Assembly: GCA_014549065.1 (NCBI GenBank)
Contig: JACDOX010000015.1
Location: forward strand, 620,001-684,000
Source of the DNA: Cardinalis cardinalis
Taxonomy: Eukaryota; Chordata; Aves; Passeriformes; Cardinalidae
Direction: 5' to 3'
Length of the DNA: 64,000 nt
This document shows, piece after piece, positions 39,601 to 54,600 of the stretch (position 1 is the stretch's first letter; every line of letters begins with the position of its first letter). A program made the position numbers and the translations under genes. The notes under the pieces are model-generated. The model was not told where the DNA came from. It saw only the letters and a list, made by a program, of their open reading frames with translations, and ran no database searches.

Positions 39601-42600
39601 CTCCTACTCTCAGTGTACTTGAAATAAATGAGGAGTTATAGATCTTTTTTTTTTTAAGGAAAATGATGTTGTTGCTGTATGAAGAAGGTCTTCGAGTTGT
39701 GATACATACATCCAATCTTATTGCTGATGACTGGCACCAGAAAACTCAGGGGTAAGCAACCAGCCCTAGCAGGTGAATGCTTAAAACTTACCTATGGAAA
39801 GTTTATATTTTTAACATAGAGCCTTTACATTTTTAACATAGAGCTATTCTAAAAAATTTTTAAAATTGGACTTAAAATGCTGGTAGCTGTCTGGGTCTGA
39901 AATTTTCTTGTTTTCTCCTGTAAACAAAACTATCCTAGTAGGCTGATGGCTTAAAATCAATCTGATTGATACAAAATTTTATCATGCTGTGCTGTCTCTT
40001 TATGAAAAAACTTTGTAGCTATAAAGTACCATTTATACAGATTTGAAGCAGCTGTTTAAAACTTGTCTTAATACTTAACACTTAAGAATAATGTGAATGT
40101 GCAAATGTTCTGCTTTTGTTGTCATTGTATCTAGAATGTAGNCTGATAAATGTTGGGCATTATTGGCTCTGTAATACAGTAGATGACCTAGTCTTCACCC
40201 AGTATCCTTTCCTGGGAAGGAATTTTTTTTCCTGTCTTATTTTTTGGTAGAAGTCTTTAAACTTAATGACCAGCTTAGAACATAGTTTTGTTGAGAGCAC
40301 AAAAAACAGGATGAAGTGGCATGTTCATGTAAGGATCCTCAAACTTTTCAATTTTTTGGCTATTTTTACAGGAGCATTTCTTTAGTTAGATGACCNCAAT
40401 AAATCAGGGTATAAAATTTCTTCAAACTAATGGAAAATTGTTTTTCAGAGGTTACTGTCATTTTGACTTCCATTTTGCTGCCATTAAATATGGCAGGGTT
40501 TTGAGAGTTTACTTGTCTGAGACAAGCTCTTTGAGTGGCAAAAATAGACACTGATTTTTTTTTGCCTTTAGGTCTTATGGGTGGCTTTAGTATCTTATGG
40601 CAGTTGGCTTTTCAGAAAGCTAAGAAGGCATGAAAATACCTACTGGGATACTTAACAAGTTCCCCTACTTGTCAAATATGCGAGAGTTTTCTTTTTCAGC
40701 TTTTGCATACTGCAGTGTTATGCAGGATCACAGTATGGTGGTTCTGAACTTTGAAGGGTAGTATCAACACAATGTAAAGTTGAAAATGCAGAATCTTTGG
40801 TTCCCATGGCTGCAGTAATGTGTAAGTGGAAAGAAATGCTAAATGTTTTCTCTGGTGGTCCCCATCCTGTTTTACACTGATGGAGATTCTTGAGAGACAG
40901 TGTATTATTGTGGGCTACTCTTCAAATATATAAACCTTTCAGATGCTTTAATTGGTGGTTTTCTATGCAGCTGCACAAACTAGTAGTTTAGCAGAACATA
41001 TTGCAGTGTTCTGTTCTTGTAGAAAATGTTGATGAAAGAACTGATGGTTGCTAAGTCTGAGCCTGACCAGTTAGTACAGACATTCATAGTTAGTATACAG
41101 TGAATCTGTCAAGTATTTGTTTAGGACCTTCAGATGTGTTTTACTCACGTACTAAACCCACGTGTTATTAATGCATGGTGTGCTTGTTTATATGGCTGAT
41201 TTTTTTTCTTTTTCTTTTAAGAATATGGTTAAGCCCTTTATATCCAAGGCTACCTAAGGGAGCATCCGGTGGTGAATCTGCAACTAATTTTAAATCTGAC
41301 CTAATAAGTTACTTGGCAGCTTACAATTCTCCTGCACTCAAGGAATGGATAGATCTGATTCAAGAACATGATTTATCAGAAACAAGGTATATATAATCTT
41401 AAGTTTTTTGTAACTTGCATATATTCTTTTTTTCCTAGAAATTAAATATCTGTGTTAGGATCTGTTAGACCTCATGCTTATTTTGTAAGGTAATCTTATT
41501 TCAAGCTTGAGTGTTCAAACAGGACTCTATGTGGTTTTAGAAAATTTCTCTTATGTAGATTGTGTCAAATAGACTAACTTCTAGTTTTATAAGCATGCAT
41601 TTTAAAAGAGGGAAGAAAGGTACACCAACAGCAGCTTTATAGAAGGTAGCTATAAAGTAATAAGGACTTGGTTTCATTTGAGCCAGTCTGGCTCAAGTAT
41701 TTACTCNAGTAATATTACCAGTGGACAAAAACTGTATAGAGTTTGTCATGTAAGGGAGATCATGTAAGCAGAGGTTACTGGAATGAGGATTTTATTCAGA
41801 GCAGGCTTCTGTTGGTAAGGCAGAGTTTAGGCAACATACATATCTGTATAATTTTGGATTGGTTTTGGTGGGCAATGTTGTGCCTAACTGGTCTTGGAAT
41901 AGTCTTCTGTAATATCACATTGCTGACATTACTTTAAAATAATTCAGAATGCTTAATTTACTTCTAATAAGTAGTTGCACTTAAATATGAGCATTTACTT
42001 CAGAAAGTGTAAATCTCCCTGGCAACTTAATTGCTGTTGTATAATCTGAACAAAAATTGTTGAAAAGAAAAGCTGAAAATGGTCATATANTGCAGTGGTA
42101 ATAGAGACTGAAACCTTGTCTAGTTTATACATTAAGAAGTGCTTTTATTTTTACATGGTGTCTTAAAAGATTGGAGAGGGCAAAAAAAAAGTGTGTACTT
42201 TCTAATCAGGTGAGCTAACAGCTGCTTTGTGATTGCATTGGTCATCAGCTTGAGCTTGAGATGAGTTGAGCCCTAGCTGATAGGAATTTATGCATGTGAT
42301 AGGAAAGTCACTGGTTAGGATAAGGATTGCCATTTGATGTGCTGTAGNGGCCATTCAGTCATGAATAAAGTTAGCTGAGATGTATGCAGTAGGGAACAGC
42401 AGCTTAAANCTGCTTGTTTGTTGTGACTTTTGGCAGGTCTCTTCCCTGTTTTCAGGGTAAAGTCAAATAGGTTACTAAACCCATTATTAGGAAGTGTTGA
42501 AAAAGCTGTACTTTGCATCTCAACTATTAGGTGCCCAAATGAAAACTCATACCTGAATCTACTGGTTTTGGATGTAGCAGTAGATTGGCTTTACTCAAAG

Positions 42601-45600
42601 TTATGTGCGCAGTTATGGGCCAGATGAACTATTTGTGTGTATTGCCAGCATTATCTCTCTTCTGCATTTTTGCACACTGAAAAAGATCCAGCTCTTGTCT
42701 CTGCTGTAGAACAGCCTGGTGTTGTATTGCAGCCATGCAGGAGGCTGATANTAAATTATACAGCTGAAATTCCACTTTTCTTTGTATTATAAATCCCATG
42801 AGAGACATTAAATATTTCTGGTTGCACTTGAGTGTTCAATCTTGCTGGTAAGTTTTACTTAAATATCTTGCTACTTTAAAACCAAAGCACTTGAGATTAC
42901 AAAANTCTGGGGTTTTTTCTATTTTTAGAGTGTTTCTGCTTGGTTCTACCCCTGGACGTTATCAAGGCAGTGATAAAGAAAAATGGGGNCATCTTCGGCT
43001 CAGAAAGGTACCAAAACTGTAACCTTTATTGTTAATATCCTTTAAAATGTAAATAGAATTTTGGACAGAATTCTTCAGTTCNTTCTGGATTTTCCAGCTA
43101 TCATCAGTCTTTTAATACATTGTTACAGTTAAAGTTAGCAATAACACATATAAGCTTGCAACTTAAAACTTAATCTGTCTACTGATGAAAAATACAATAA
43201 AAAATGCTTTTATAAGTACATTAGCAATAAAAAGAGACTAAAGAGAATCTCCATCATTTATTGGATGCAGGGAGAGACGTATTGACAAAGGATGAGGCAA
43301 AGGCTGAGGTGCTTGATGCCTTCTTTGCCTCTGTCTTTAACAGCAGGACCTGTTCTCCATGTGTCCAGCTCCCCAAGCTGGAAGACAGGGACAGAGAGTG
43401 GAATGAAATCCCCATAACCCAGGAGGAACTGGTCNATGACCTGCTGCAACACTGAAATGGACACAAATCCATGGGACCAAATGGAATCCACTGAGGGAGC
43501 TGGCAGAAGTGCTTACTGAGCTGCTTTCAATAATTTATCAGCTGTTCTGGCTAACTGGNGAGATCCCAGTTAGTGACTGGATACCCACATCATTAGGCCC
43601 AATCAGGATGAGTATGAAAGGCAGGTCCTGCTTGGCTAACCTGATCTCCTTCTGTGACAGCCTAGTGTCTCAGGGGAAGGCTGTGGATGTTGTCTACCTG
43701 AACATTAGTGAAACCTTCATACAGAATTCTCCTGAGAAACTGGCTGTTCCTGGTCTGGATGGGTGCACTCATTGTTGGGTAGAAAATTGGCTTGATGGCA
43801 GATCTCAAAATGGTCAGTGGAGTTACATCCAGCTGGTAGACAGTCACAAGTAGTGTTCCCCAGGGCTCCTTATTGAGCCCACCAAGTTGGAGGAGAGTGT
43901 TGTTCTGCAGGAGGCTCGGAAGGTTCTACAGAGGGATCTGGACAGGCTGGATTGATGAGTGGAAACCAACTGTGTGAGATTCAACAAGACCATGTGCCAG
44001 GTTCTGTATTTGAGTCACAGCAGCCCCATGCAGTATGACAGGCTGGGGCAGAGTGGCTGGAAAGCTGCCTGGTGGAAAAGGACCTGGGGGTGCTAGTAGA
44101 CAACAGATGAGCATGAGCAGTGTGTGGCCAAGAAGGCCAGTGGCATCCTGGCCAGTGTCAGCAGTAGTGTGGCCAGCAGGGCTAGGGCAGGGATTTTCCC
44201 CCTGTGCTGAGCACTGGTGAGGCCACACCTCGAGTGCTGTGTTTTGGGCCTCTTCTGACAAGAACAGCACTGAGGTGCTGGAGTGTGTCCAGAGAAGGGC
44301 AGCAGAGCTGGTGAAGGGTCTGGACCATGGTGCTGCATGAGAAGCAGCTCCATGGAGTTGGGAGTTGGAGGTGTTGAGCCTGGAGAAAAAGGGCTCAGGA
44401 AGACCTTACTGCTCTTTACAGCTACTTGAAAGGAGGTTGTAGCTGATTGGGGTTGGTTTCTTCTCCCCACTAACAAGTGGTAGGACAAGAGGAAATAGCC
44501 TCAAGTTGTGCCAGGGGAGATAAAGTTTGGATATTAAGAAAAATTTGTTAAAAGTCTGTCAAGTATTGGAACAGGCTGCCCAGGGANGTGTTGTCATCAT
44601 CCTTGAAGATATTTTAACGGATGTGTAGATGTGGGATTTAAGGATATGGTTAGGGGTGAATGTGACAGTATTATGTTAATAATTGAACTCTCTTGCCTTT
44701 AGAGGTCTTAGGTTTATTTAGGTAAGCTGTAATGGTAAATATTCAAGATTGCATATATCGAGTTTGCAGGGACCTTTCTTGTTTGGTTTGGACCCTTCTT
44801 TTTTTTGGTGTTTTTTTGTTGTTTTTCAGAATTTGATGAGGTATTTCATGTCATCTATTAAATGCTTCTCATAATTGAAGAATTTTTAGTCTGCACCTCC
44901 TGCTGAAATGGCATTGTTTCAAATACTGTCATGAATTTTATATGAAAATCTAATGCCACCTGTGGCAAACTTCTATGACATATGGAATATTTATGTTATT
45001 GCTTTTCAACATGAGGTTACTCTTGTAGCCGTCCCTTTGCTCATGAAGAGTTTGTCCTCTCTGGTACACTTTGTCTGATGTTTTTTGCCTATTTAGACAT
45101 AGAATGAAGAAAAAATAAAACAGAAGAAGCTTGTAAGGGGAAAAGATGATCTTGTGGCAGATGTTTCTGTGATTTAAAAAGGTTTTTAGTGACAATGCAG
45201 ATAGACCTGATGATACTAACGTTGATGACTGAAGCCATTATATTGTGTGTTTTCTCTAGAGTGGGGTAAAGGTGGCAACTACATACAATTTAATATCTGT
45301 CTATATAAATCTGTTTTTAATGTGACTTTAAATTCCATTCACAGCTGAAGAACTCCTCTAAAAGGATCATTTCAGTTTTCTCTTCAATTGTTCTTTTTTC
45401 CCCTCTTATTGTAGACTTCTATTGTAGCTGGGTGTCATGGCTTTAGGATACAAGAGGAATTTTATGGCCAACAACCACCAAATATGAAAAATATTTAGTT
45501 GTTTTATTTGTTGGAACTTCTGAAGCTAATGTTTCATGTTTTTAGAAAAAGCTGTTAACGTTCTTTTTGCCCATTATTTAATGGTTGGCTTTGGTGCTTT

Positions 45601-48600
45601 TGGGTAAAACTTGTCATGTTTAATATTCTCTTGAAGTGAGTTTATTTGGAAAGCCTGTTTTTTTTTTATTGCAAAGTTAAATATGTAGTATGAATGTTGA
45701 TCTCCTTCATTATTGGAAATAAATTATAGAGGATTTATTTTATCAAAAGTGATATCAAACTGATGAAGGTATTCTGTGTGTGTTGAGGTCTAACAGTGTT
45801 TTAATTCCCCTCACCAGCTTCTGAAGGAGCATGCTGTGTCAATAGCAGCACAGGAGTCCTGGCCTCTTGTTGGACAGTTCTCAAGCATTGGTTCAATGGG
45901 AGCTGATGGGTCCAAGTGGCTGTGCTCAGAGTTCCAGGAGAGCCTGGTGGCTGCAGGCAGCAGTGTGACAACTTTCCGTAAATGTGATGTCCCAATTCAT
46001 CTGGTATGTCTTTGAGATGCTGGTGACCTTTATTTAACACTTAATCATTTGTTTTGGAAATCTTAGTCATTGTTTTGCTTTTAACTTTTGGAAGACAGTA
46101 ATGGAGTTTTGATCATGAAATTATATATATGCCACTTAAGGCCATTTAGTTGTGTATGGTTTGCTATGAAAATGTACCATAATTTCCATCTGCATGACAC
46201 TAGTTTTATATCATCTCATCAAAATTATCTTCTCATTCTATAGCTTGTCTTCCATTGGGTTTTGTAGATGNAGCTGTTTTTCCTGCTGAGATGTAGCTGA
46301 ATCCTTAGTGATTAATACCTTTGATTGTTAGCAGAATTAAGGGGAGAAGTAGAAAAGTTTGTGGCAGGAGTTTGTTAAATCAAGGAAAAATGATGGTCAA
46401 GCTATGCCTTTACCACGTGCTAATTGCCCCTGTGTACTCATATCTTGTATTTGAGATGTGAGACTAAAATATCATAAAATAATGTTAAGAACTAACTTTG
46501 GCTGCTGTGGAAGTGGCTGAAGCAGTATTACTTGAGACTTGCTAGCTAGTTTTGGTTAGCTCTGTGAGAGTAGTAAAAATATTAGTCTTTCTGTGTTNCT
46601 GGCACAGTTGTAGTTGTAAGCTGCAGTGTAAATTTATTACTTTGAAAAAATTAAGCTTTTAATATTTATTTTTTCTCAAGTTTTCTTTCAAGTGTTTGAA
46701 AATTAACAGCTTGTCTATTCAGAGCTGTCTTATTAAAGTTACTTTTTGTTCTACCTTCATGAAGGTTTATCCTACTGTGAACAATGTGAGGCAAAGTCTG
46801 GAAGGCTATCCTGGTAAGCAGAGGAATCTCCATTTATTTGCTTTTTGTGGTCATTGTGTCCTGCAAAATCACTTCAGTGGTTGATGTTAAATGAACATGA
46901 AGTTCTCATCTTGCTGCTTTTGCTGGAGCTCTGACTCCTGTTGTGATGGAATAGATTAGGTTTTGTGGGCATTGGTTTGTAACGTTTGTCTGTCCTAGCN
47001 ATGTTCATATGTCACTGTATAGGAAATCAACAGCTCCTGCCCACTGCTCTTACTCCAGCCATAATTTCATTTTGGCAGAAAATTCAGATTTGAGTGTGTC
47101 AAGTTCTCCTTCTGTTTTGATTGCAATGTCATTCTGCACATCAGATACAATGGAGGCTAAGATGTTATTGGTATTGGTCTTTTTTGTAATATTGTAATAT
47201 ACAACTGTTCTGTTCATTATTCCCATGTTTGTTTTCATTAAGCCACATTTGTAAAAGCATAGCCCCAGTCAGCCTGAAACAGGAACAGGTACTGTAGTAT
47301 TCTGATACAGGGAAGTGTTGGTTACCCCAAGACAAGTCTTCAAAAGGTCAAGGCAATTGGAAGAGATTCAGGAGTACTGAAAGAAAAGAATTCTTTCTGT
47401 CTGTATCAGGGGTAAGAAGAAGGATCTGGAGACCCATAGGCCTGCCAGCCTCACCTTGATCCCTAGGAAGGTAATGGAACAAGGAATCCTGGAAATATTT
47501 CCGACCATATGATGGAAAAAAGGTGGCTCAGAGTAGTCAGTATAGATTTTTAAAGGAGAAATTATGCCTAATTAACCTGATGTCTTTCTATGATAAGTGG
47601 TTTGATGAATGAGGGAGTGGCCCTAGATGATGTTTAGTTTACCTTTGTCTTGAAAGACTGTCACCTTTAACATCTTTACAATGATGTGATTAAGTNCAGG
47701 CTGGATGAGTGGAAAGTGGGGCAGATTGGAAACTGGCTGAGGTGCCAGGTCTCAGAAGCTGTGAGTGTTGGCACAAAGGCCAGCAGGAGGTCAGCCCCTA
47801 GTGGTAGCATGTGCCAAGCACTGGGTACATGGGTCGTGTGTTAATGCCTTCATCAGTGACCTGTAGGGAGTTCCCAAATAATGCAGACTGAATAGGAATG
47901 GTTGATGTGTTGGATGGTAGTGCAGTCAGTCAGAGGAACTGTGCAGGCTGGAGAAATGAGCAAACATCAACCTCCTGCAGTGCAGCCTCAGGCANTGCTG
48001 AATATGAGCCAGCAATGCACCCTTGTAGCCTGAAGGCCAGCAGAATCCTGGGCTGTGTTAGGAAGTACATTGCCAAGAAGTGATCTCTCCCCTCTATTTG
48101 CACTGGTGAGACCACTTCTGGAGTGCTGTGTCCAGTTGTTGACTTCACAGGACAATACAGATATGGACATACTGAACCAAAGTAGTGCAGAAAGCCACAA
48201 AGATCAATAAGGGATTGGAGCATCTATCATAGAAGGAGAGGCTGAGAGAGCTGGATAATTCTTGGAACTTGGAGAGCAATGCTTTCCTGGGAAATCTTAT
48301 GAGTGTATATAAATTAAGAGANGATGCGAAGTAGAGGCATGCTTTGCATGGTGACCAGGGAGAGAACAAAAGGCAATGTATGTACCTAGGAATCTCCCGT
48401 ATCTCAATTTATGCTCACAATAAAATTGTTTTCTGNTGTGTAAATGGAAGAGGTTGCTCATAGAGGCTGTAGAGTCTCTGGTTTTTAACATACTCAAAGC
48501 CTGACAGGACACTGTACTGAACAGTGTGCTCTGCTGAACCCTGCTTTGAGNGTGGAGTTACTCTAAATGATCTCCAGAGGGTGCTTTCAACTTCAACAAT

Positions 48601-51600
48601 TCAGGAATTCTTTGGCTTTGCTGAACCATTAAAAGTGTTCCTGTTCCAAGCCATATAGGATACCTGTGCTCCTATGCACAAGAGTAGCTTTTGAATTCTA
48701 GCAGCTGGTGGGTTTTGAACATGGAGCTAGCATGAATGTTTTCAGAAGTTTTTGTCTTTCCTCTAGTTAGTGTTTGGACATATATAGAAATTGCAGCCAG
48801 AGAATTTATAGGTATAGGGTATGGGGGAAAAAGAAGTGTTCTGAAGGTTTGTTCTGATTTCTTATTATTTTTCTCTTCATTCTACTAATAAAGTTTTCTT
48901 TGTACCCTTTAAAGTTTGAGCCTACTTTGCTCTCTTCCTAATTCTTATCTCACAGCAGCNAATGAGTAAATAATTCTACAGGGTGAGACCCACTACACTT
49001 GGTGAATTGCATGACTCTGTGTTAGTGCAAATGAACAGTTCTGTAGACTCCTGCAGACTGAATAGGAATGGTTGATGTGTTGGATGGTAGTGCAGTCAGT
49101 CAGAGGAACTGTGCAGGCTGGAGAAATGAGCAAATGTTCCTGAGACTAGTAAAGCTTTTGTAATGAGTTNTTTTGGTGTCTTCTAGGACATGTTGAATAC
49201 AGTAGGCTTTGCATCATGCTTTTACTACACAACACTAATATAATTCAGTATNCCTGGCTGATTCTTCTTAAATCCATTTCAAGAAATCACAACATGCATT
49301 AGCCAAAGACCAAATCAATACAAATACAATTTTATCATAGAAGTTCTTTTTAAAATAACATTGATTGGGGTTTGGAAGGTTTATTCTTCTGAAAGCTGGA
49401 TTTATTTTCTCTAGTTTGTATGGGTAGTGATTCCTATCTGTTGATATCAAGTAGTATCATATTAAAAACTACCCATAGTTCTCCCTATGTACAGTTTCTG
49501 ATTTTCCTAGTGTGAATGTGCTGTGTAGTGTTTAGGAGCTTGCTAAATTATAAGAATGGAAAGAACTCCAGCAAGTATATACCATTTTATACTACTGGAG
49601 CACTTAACAATTTCCTGAAAGTAACTCATGAAGGTAGGACAGATAGCTTATTCCCCAAGATGCTGCTTTTAGAATGTCTTCCAAAAAATAAATGTACATG
49701 TTCTGCTTTTTTCCTTAAGCTGGTGGCTCACTTCCGTACAGTATACAGACAGCACAGAAACAGCTGTGGTTGCATTCCTATTTTCAGTAAGTAGAACTCA
49801 ATTCTTTGTGATTTTGGTTTTTTTAAATTCAGATTGTATGTTTAAAGTTACAGTGCTATAACGTTTGAGTGTTAAGAGCAAATAAGTGGAAGTGGTTACA
49901 AGTATGATATTCCTAAACTCCTTAAAATGAAGGCCTTTAGTTGCTTATCTGCTGGGTCTTCTCTCCAAAAGNTGGTAGAAAACATGCTGTTCATCTAGAA
50001 AAATTATAATTTTGTTGTTGTTGGGATAATGTTGCTACTGGATTTAGATTTCTGTAAGCTTTTATATAATGTTTCCTTCTCGGAACAGGAATAATGTTAC
50101 TCCTGTTTTTTTTCTAAACTTCCAGTTGTATTTCACTTTCCCCACTTGTGCCCCTATATTAATGGGATTTCAACTGAGCCACAACAGGACTAGAAAGGCT
50201 TTTTTTGGTGGTTGCTTTTTTTTCTTGTAAGTACAGCAGTCCTGCTGCAAAAATTCTCAGTTCCTTGTGGCAATATCTTTTGTTAAAGACGCCTGACATT
50301 TTCTATTAAAAATTTCTATTTCCATATACTACTAGTTGTGCCAAATTCTAACAGTCTGACACATTCCATGCCAGATGTCTCCCTCAGGCTGAATTGTTAA
50401 AAACTTATGCATGTTTAGAGAACAATGGGGAAAGTTGTTTTGCAAAGATTAAAAAAAAAATTAATAGAACTTGTAACCTCTGACAAGACCACAACTTCCC
50501 ATTCCTTTCATCAGAAACTGTTAACTCTTCTGGACAGAAGTTGCTCTGGTAAGAAAATTTACCAAGTAGGATTGTGTTCAGTTGGGTGTATATTCAGGGG
50601 ACTGAAGTAGAGTTGTTTGTGGAAGAGAGCACTTTCTTTCGTTCTAGAGCGAAGGTGATTGCTGTTGTGAACCTTGCTGGTCAACATCTAAGGAATGGAA
50701 CTCAGGCAGAAAGCATGTGAGGCTTTGTCTCCTGCCTTTAAACTGTGTCCTCTGAATACAGTCAGCAGAGGAAGAAAGCTGCAATCAACTTGAAGCTTTC
50801 AAGTTTGTTCAGTCATGATTCAAAAAGCAAAAAAATCATCAGTCTGGGGGTGTTTGTGCAGTCTTAATTTGGTTTCTGTAGTCATACCTCATGAGAATCT
50901 TACTAGAAAAAAGATGTAACCTTTTTTCAGTTAGTCTGTAACACAGAATGTTACTTAATAATGATATAATTCATTGATTTATTCCTTTTCAATGAGAAAA
51001 TGCCCACATAGCTGTCTCCTTGGACATACAGGGACCTGCTCTGGCCGCAAAAGAGCTGTTTCGAGTTCATCTGTGGAACTGGCTGCAGATGGCAGTGGCC
51101 CTGCAGAATTCCTCTGTAGTGACTGCCCAGGTGCAGGCCCTTACCCTGCCATAATGCAGCACAGTAGCCCTTGAGCAGAGCCTGCATGTAAACTCTTACC
51201 ATAGGGCAGGAGGCAGACTGCACCTTTTTGTCTGTGGAACCTGGGACACACAGAAAACAGCAGATTTCACTAGATGTAAATACAAGATGAGCTGTTTGAA
51301 AGACTTCCTATGATGCAAATCTTTGGGCATGTAGAAAATACTTCAAACTGGAAAACAGTATGAAACCAGCAGGATATTAGGGATTCTACCAAAGCTGCAA
51401 GGAAAGAAACCCAAATCTTTTATGCTTACAGTAAAGGAAAATAAATAAATCCTTTTTGCAAGTAGGGAGAGATTAATGGAGTTGGAAGATGGTGTCCTGC
51501 AGCCTCTCAACTGAAGAGGCAGGATGTCTGCCCCAGGCATGTGACTTTTTATAATGTCTGTGGGCTGTTTTTCTCTTTTCAGCCAGCTGAATGTNTTTAA

Positions 51601-54600
51601 CCTGTAATACAGCTCAGAACTTTAATTTTTTTTTTTAGAATAGTGTGACTAAACTTAATATTGCTTTTACTTTTCTGATTGTAGCAAACGATGACTAGAC
51701 TGCTTTGTTAAATTAGCTGCTGTGTAAACAGAGTAATTTGCAGAGTTTTCTCTCTGGTATTATTGCCTGTTTTTCCTTCCAGTATTACTAATTTATGAGG
51801 ACAGATTTGCAATTATTAATAATTTTTGTTAATTGCTGCTTTCAAAACATTTGATCAGCTTTAGTAGTATTGTATTTTAACATTCCTTTTAGTTTATTTG
51901 CTTTCAATACAGTATGCCTTATGTTTGTGCAGTTACTTTGTCAAATATTGATTTTNAAAGAGTAGAAGAAGTTGGTTTGACAAGAATTTGTTTGATATCT
52001 GCCTGACAAGTCTGCAATGATTGTTGTATTAGAGCTTTGCATGTTCTTTAGATTGATAAAGTTTGGAATAAGTTTTGAGTTTTCTTTTCAGTTTGCAGAA
52101 ATACAGTGTTGTTCCCCCAAAATCATAAGAGATGAGAGACAGAGGATCTACACAGAGATCATAAGTGTTCTCTTAGGTTGAAANTCGGCCTTACAATTTG
52201 TATGTGTGGAAAGTGTGGAGTTTGTAGGGGAAGACAAGTTTAGTCAGCTAATTCTGTATCATATATGTCTTCATCTGTCCTGTAGAAAGATACTTTGATG
52301 TGGCTTGCATCAAAACATAAAGAAGTCTAGTTTGCATCAAATGTGCTGAGTGTTTCAGCTCTTACCCTTTAAGAATACAGGACCAGTTCTCAGAGGTTTT
52401 TTTTCCTTGATCAGGGGAGATAGAATTGTTAAAGTAACTAGGTTTTCACCCATTAAATACAAAGCCTCTTAATTTTAAGTGCACTGTATGTGTTAGTCCT
52501 GAAAGTCAGCCTAGGTAAATAATTCCAGCCCTTCCAAGTTAGTCTGCTCAGGCTTTTAGAGGAACACAGTGCACTTAAGTTTTTCAGAGTAAATTGATTC
52601 TTTTTGATTTGCATATTGGAATAGAATGCTAAATTAGGGAAGCAGAATTGTGACAACTGAAACCAGAGTCTTCCTTCAAATCTGGAGAAAGAAATGTCTC
52701 TGGGTGAAGGAAGTTGTGTTAAGAAGCTTTCTTCCTGAATTTGGATGAGGACTAACAGCTGTGAACATAAAGTGCTTCTTAATGCTGTGACTACATACTT
52801 TCAGTTTTGCACATATATTTACTGCTTGCTTTCGCTTTAGTTCTGTAACATTAATGCTGAATCAATCCAGCAATGGCTTGTTATTTTAATCTAGTTTTTT
52901 ATATGCACATAGATATGACCTGTATTCTCTTAAACCCTCAAATTTCTCAGTGGCTTAGATGCACAGAAGGGGGAAGAGGAAGAGTAGCAGCAACAATCTA
53001 CCAGTTGCTCTCTGCCTTTGTCATGGGTAATAAATTGTAATAAACTCAGAATTCTGTGGGTTTTAGTTTGGTGCCAAACTCAGTTGCTTGAAATCATAAC
53101 CGTTGATAGTCTTCAAAGAACATGTATTGTCCAGAAGTTTAGACTTAGTTCCTTGAGTGCTATCTGGAACAGAGAAATGGAAGAAACTTGTTNGGAGAAC
53201 CTGACACANTGAGGAGAATATCTGGGCTGGTTTTAAGGAAAAAACCCTTGCCCTTCTGACTTGTAGTAGAGTTGTTAACAGTTCAGTTAAATGTAGTATT
53301 TTAAGATTTTCTCCAGGAGAAATAAATATTGAGTGTGACAGGTATAAATAGTGTTCCTGAAATCATGGTGCTGTTGTATGGTATTTTTTAGACCTCAAAA
53401 TAAAACCATGTATGAAAAGAATTCCTTTTGCTTTTCTAGCAAATGGTCAGCAGAAGTCACAGGTCGAACTCATGCCATACCTCACATTAAGACTTACATG
53501 AGACTCTCTCCTGACTTCCAGANGATTGCTTGGTTCTTGGTAACAAGGTAAACATCTAACAGCTCTCACTTAAGAACTTTATATATGGGGTTTTTTTGGC
53601 AGCTGCAGGCCCAGGTGAGTTACTTTCATAACCTACATAGTACTTCAATTAATNATGTGAATTTTTGTCCATATTTAATGTTTCTCCATTGTATTGCCTC
53701 ATTTGAGGCTGCATATTGAAATGATTATGTCAGAAACAGTTGGTAATCACACTAAAATCTCATCTGAGTTGTGACCGCCAGTTTTGGGGTTCAACACCAA
53801 CTAAAATGATAAATATTTTTAAATTTGGGTTAAGTTTCTTTAAGATATGGTGTGCTATAGGATGAATGTGCTGGTTTCTACAAAACAGGTAGAGTTTGGG
53901 TTAGCTGAAGTTGTACTTGGGCTGCCCTACTGTAATAAAACATACAGATACATGGCATTTGGAATCTGATCTTTTGTCAGATNGAGTTGCTTAGCAGTCT
54001 GCCTTGAAGTACAAGCTTTATATTTCTGTTGTTTAGTTGTTAAAAAAGCCATAAGAGGAAGCAAGGATTTCTTGACTTGAAGGGAGAATGACTTGTTGTA
54101 AACGAAAAATGCAGATATGTTTCAGTTTTTATGCAACCCTATATTCTACAGATTATGATCGGTTCTTACTCTTAAGGGCTCAGTTACTTTAATATTTTTT
54201 TTCTCTTTATATTTGGTCTCTTTGAATTTCATCCCTCCTTGATACTGTTGCTTGCAATAGTGGTAATGATTAGTGTGCTTTTTAAAAGGTTTTAAGTCAT
54301 TTAAATGTGATGCTCATTCCACCTAATACAGAAATTNATTGTTGCTTTATTTTCTTCTCATATTTCTTCTGCTCCACCGTTTGCTATTACCAAACAGTAT
54401 CCAGTATATCCCTTAGTTGAATCATAAGGTGTAAATTTTGTATTTTGCTGTAGAAGTAAGTTTTGACAACAGAATTGCATATATTTTTGACTCCCAAATT
54501 GATCTACTTTGTAGTAGATACTGATGAAAGATTAAATACAGCATGGTGCTGAATAGCAAATTGAAACAAAACCTCTTTGATAAGTATTTGTTATCATAAA

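Larger units (their letters stand above)
38571..42928 (+). other. TDP1: TDP1 introns 38.6-42.9 kb
   Basis: Introns around the exons at 39659 and 41222. An imperfect tandem repeat with a 16-bp shared core lies at 39807-39844. No mobile element was recognised. Confidence 0.55.
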
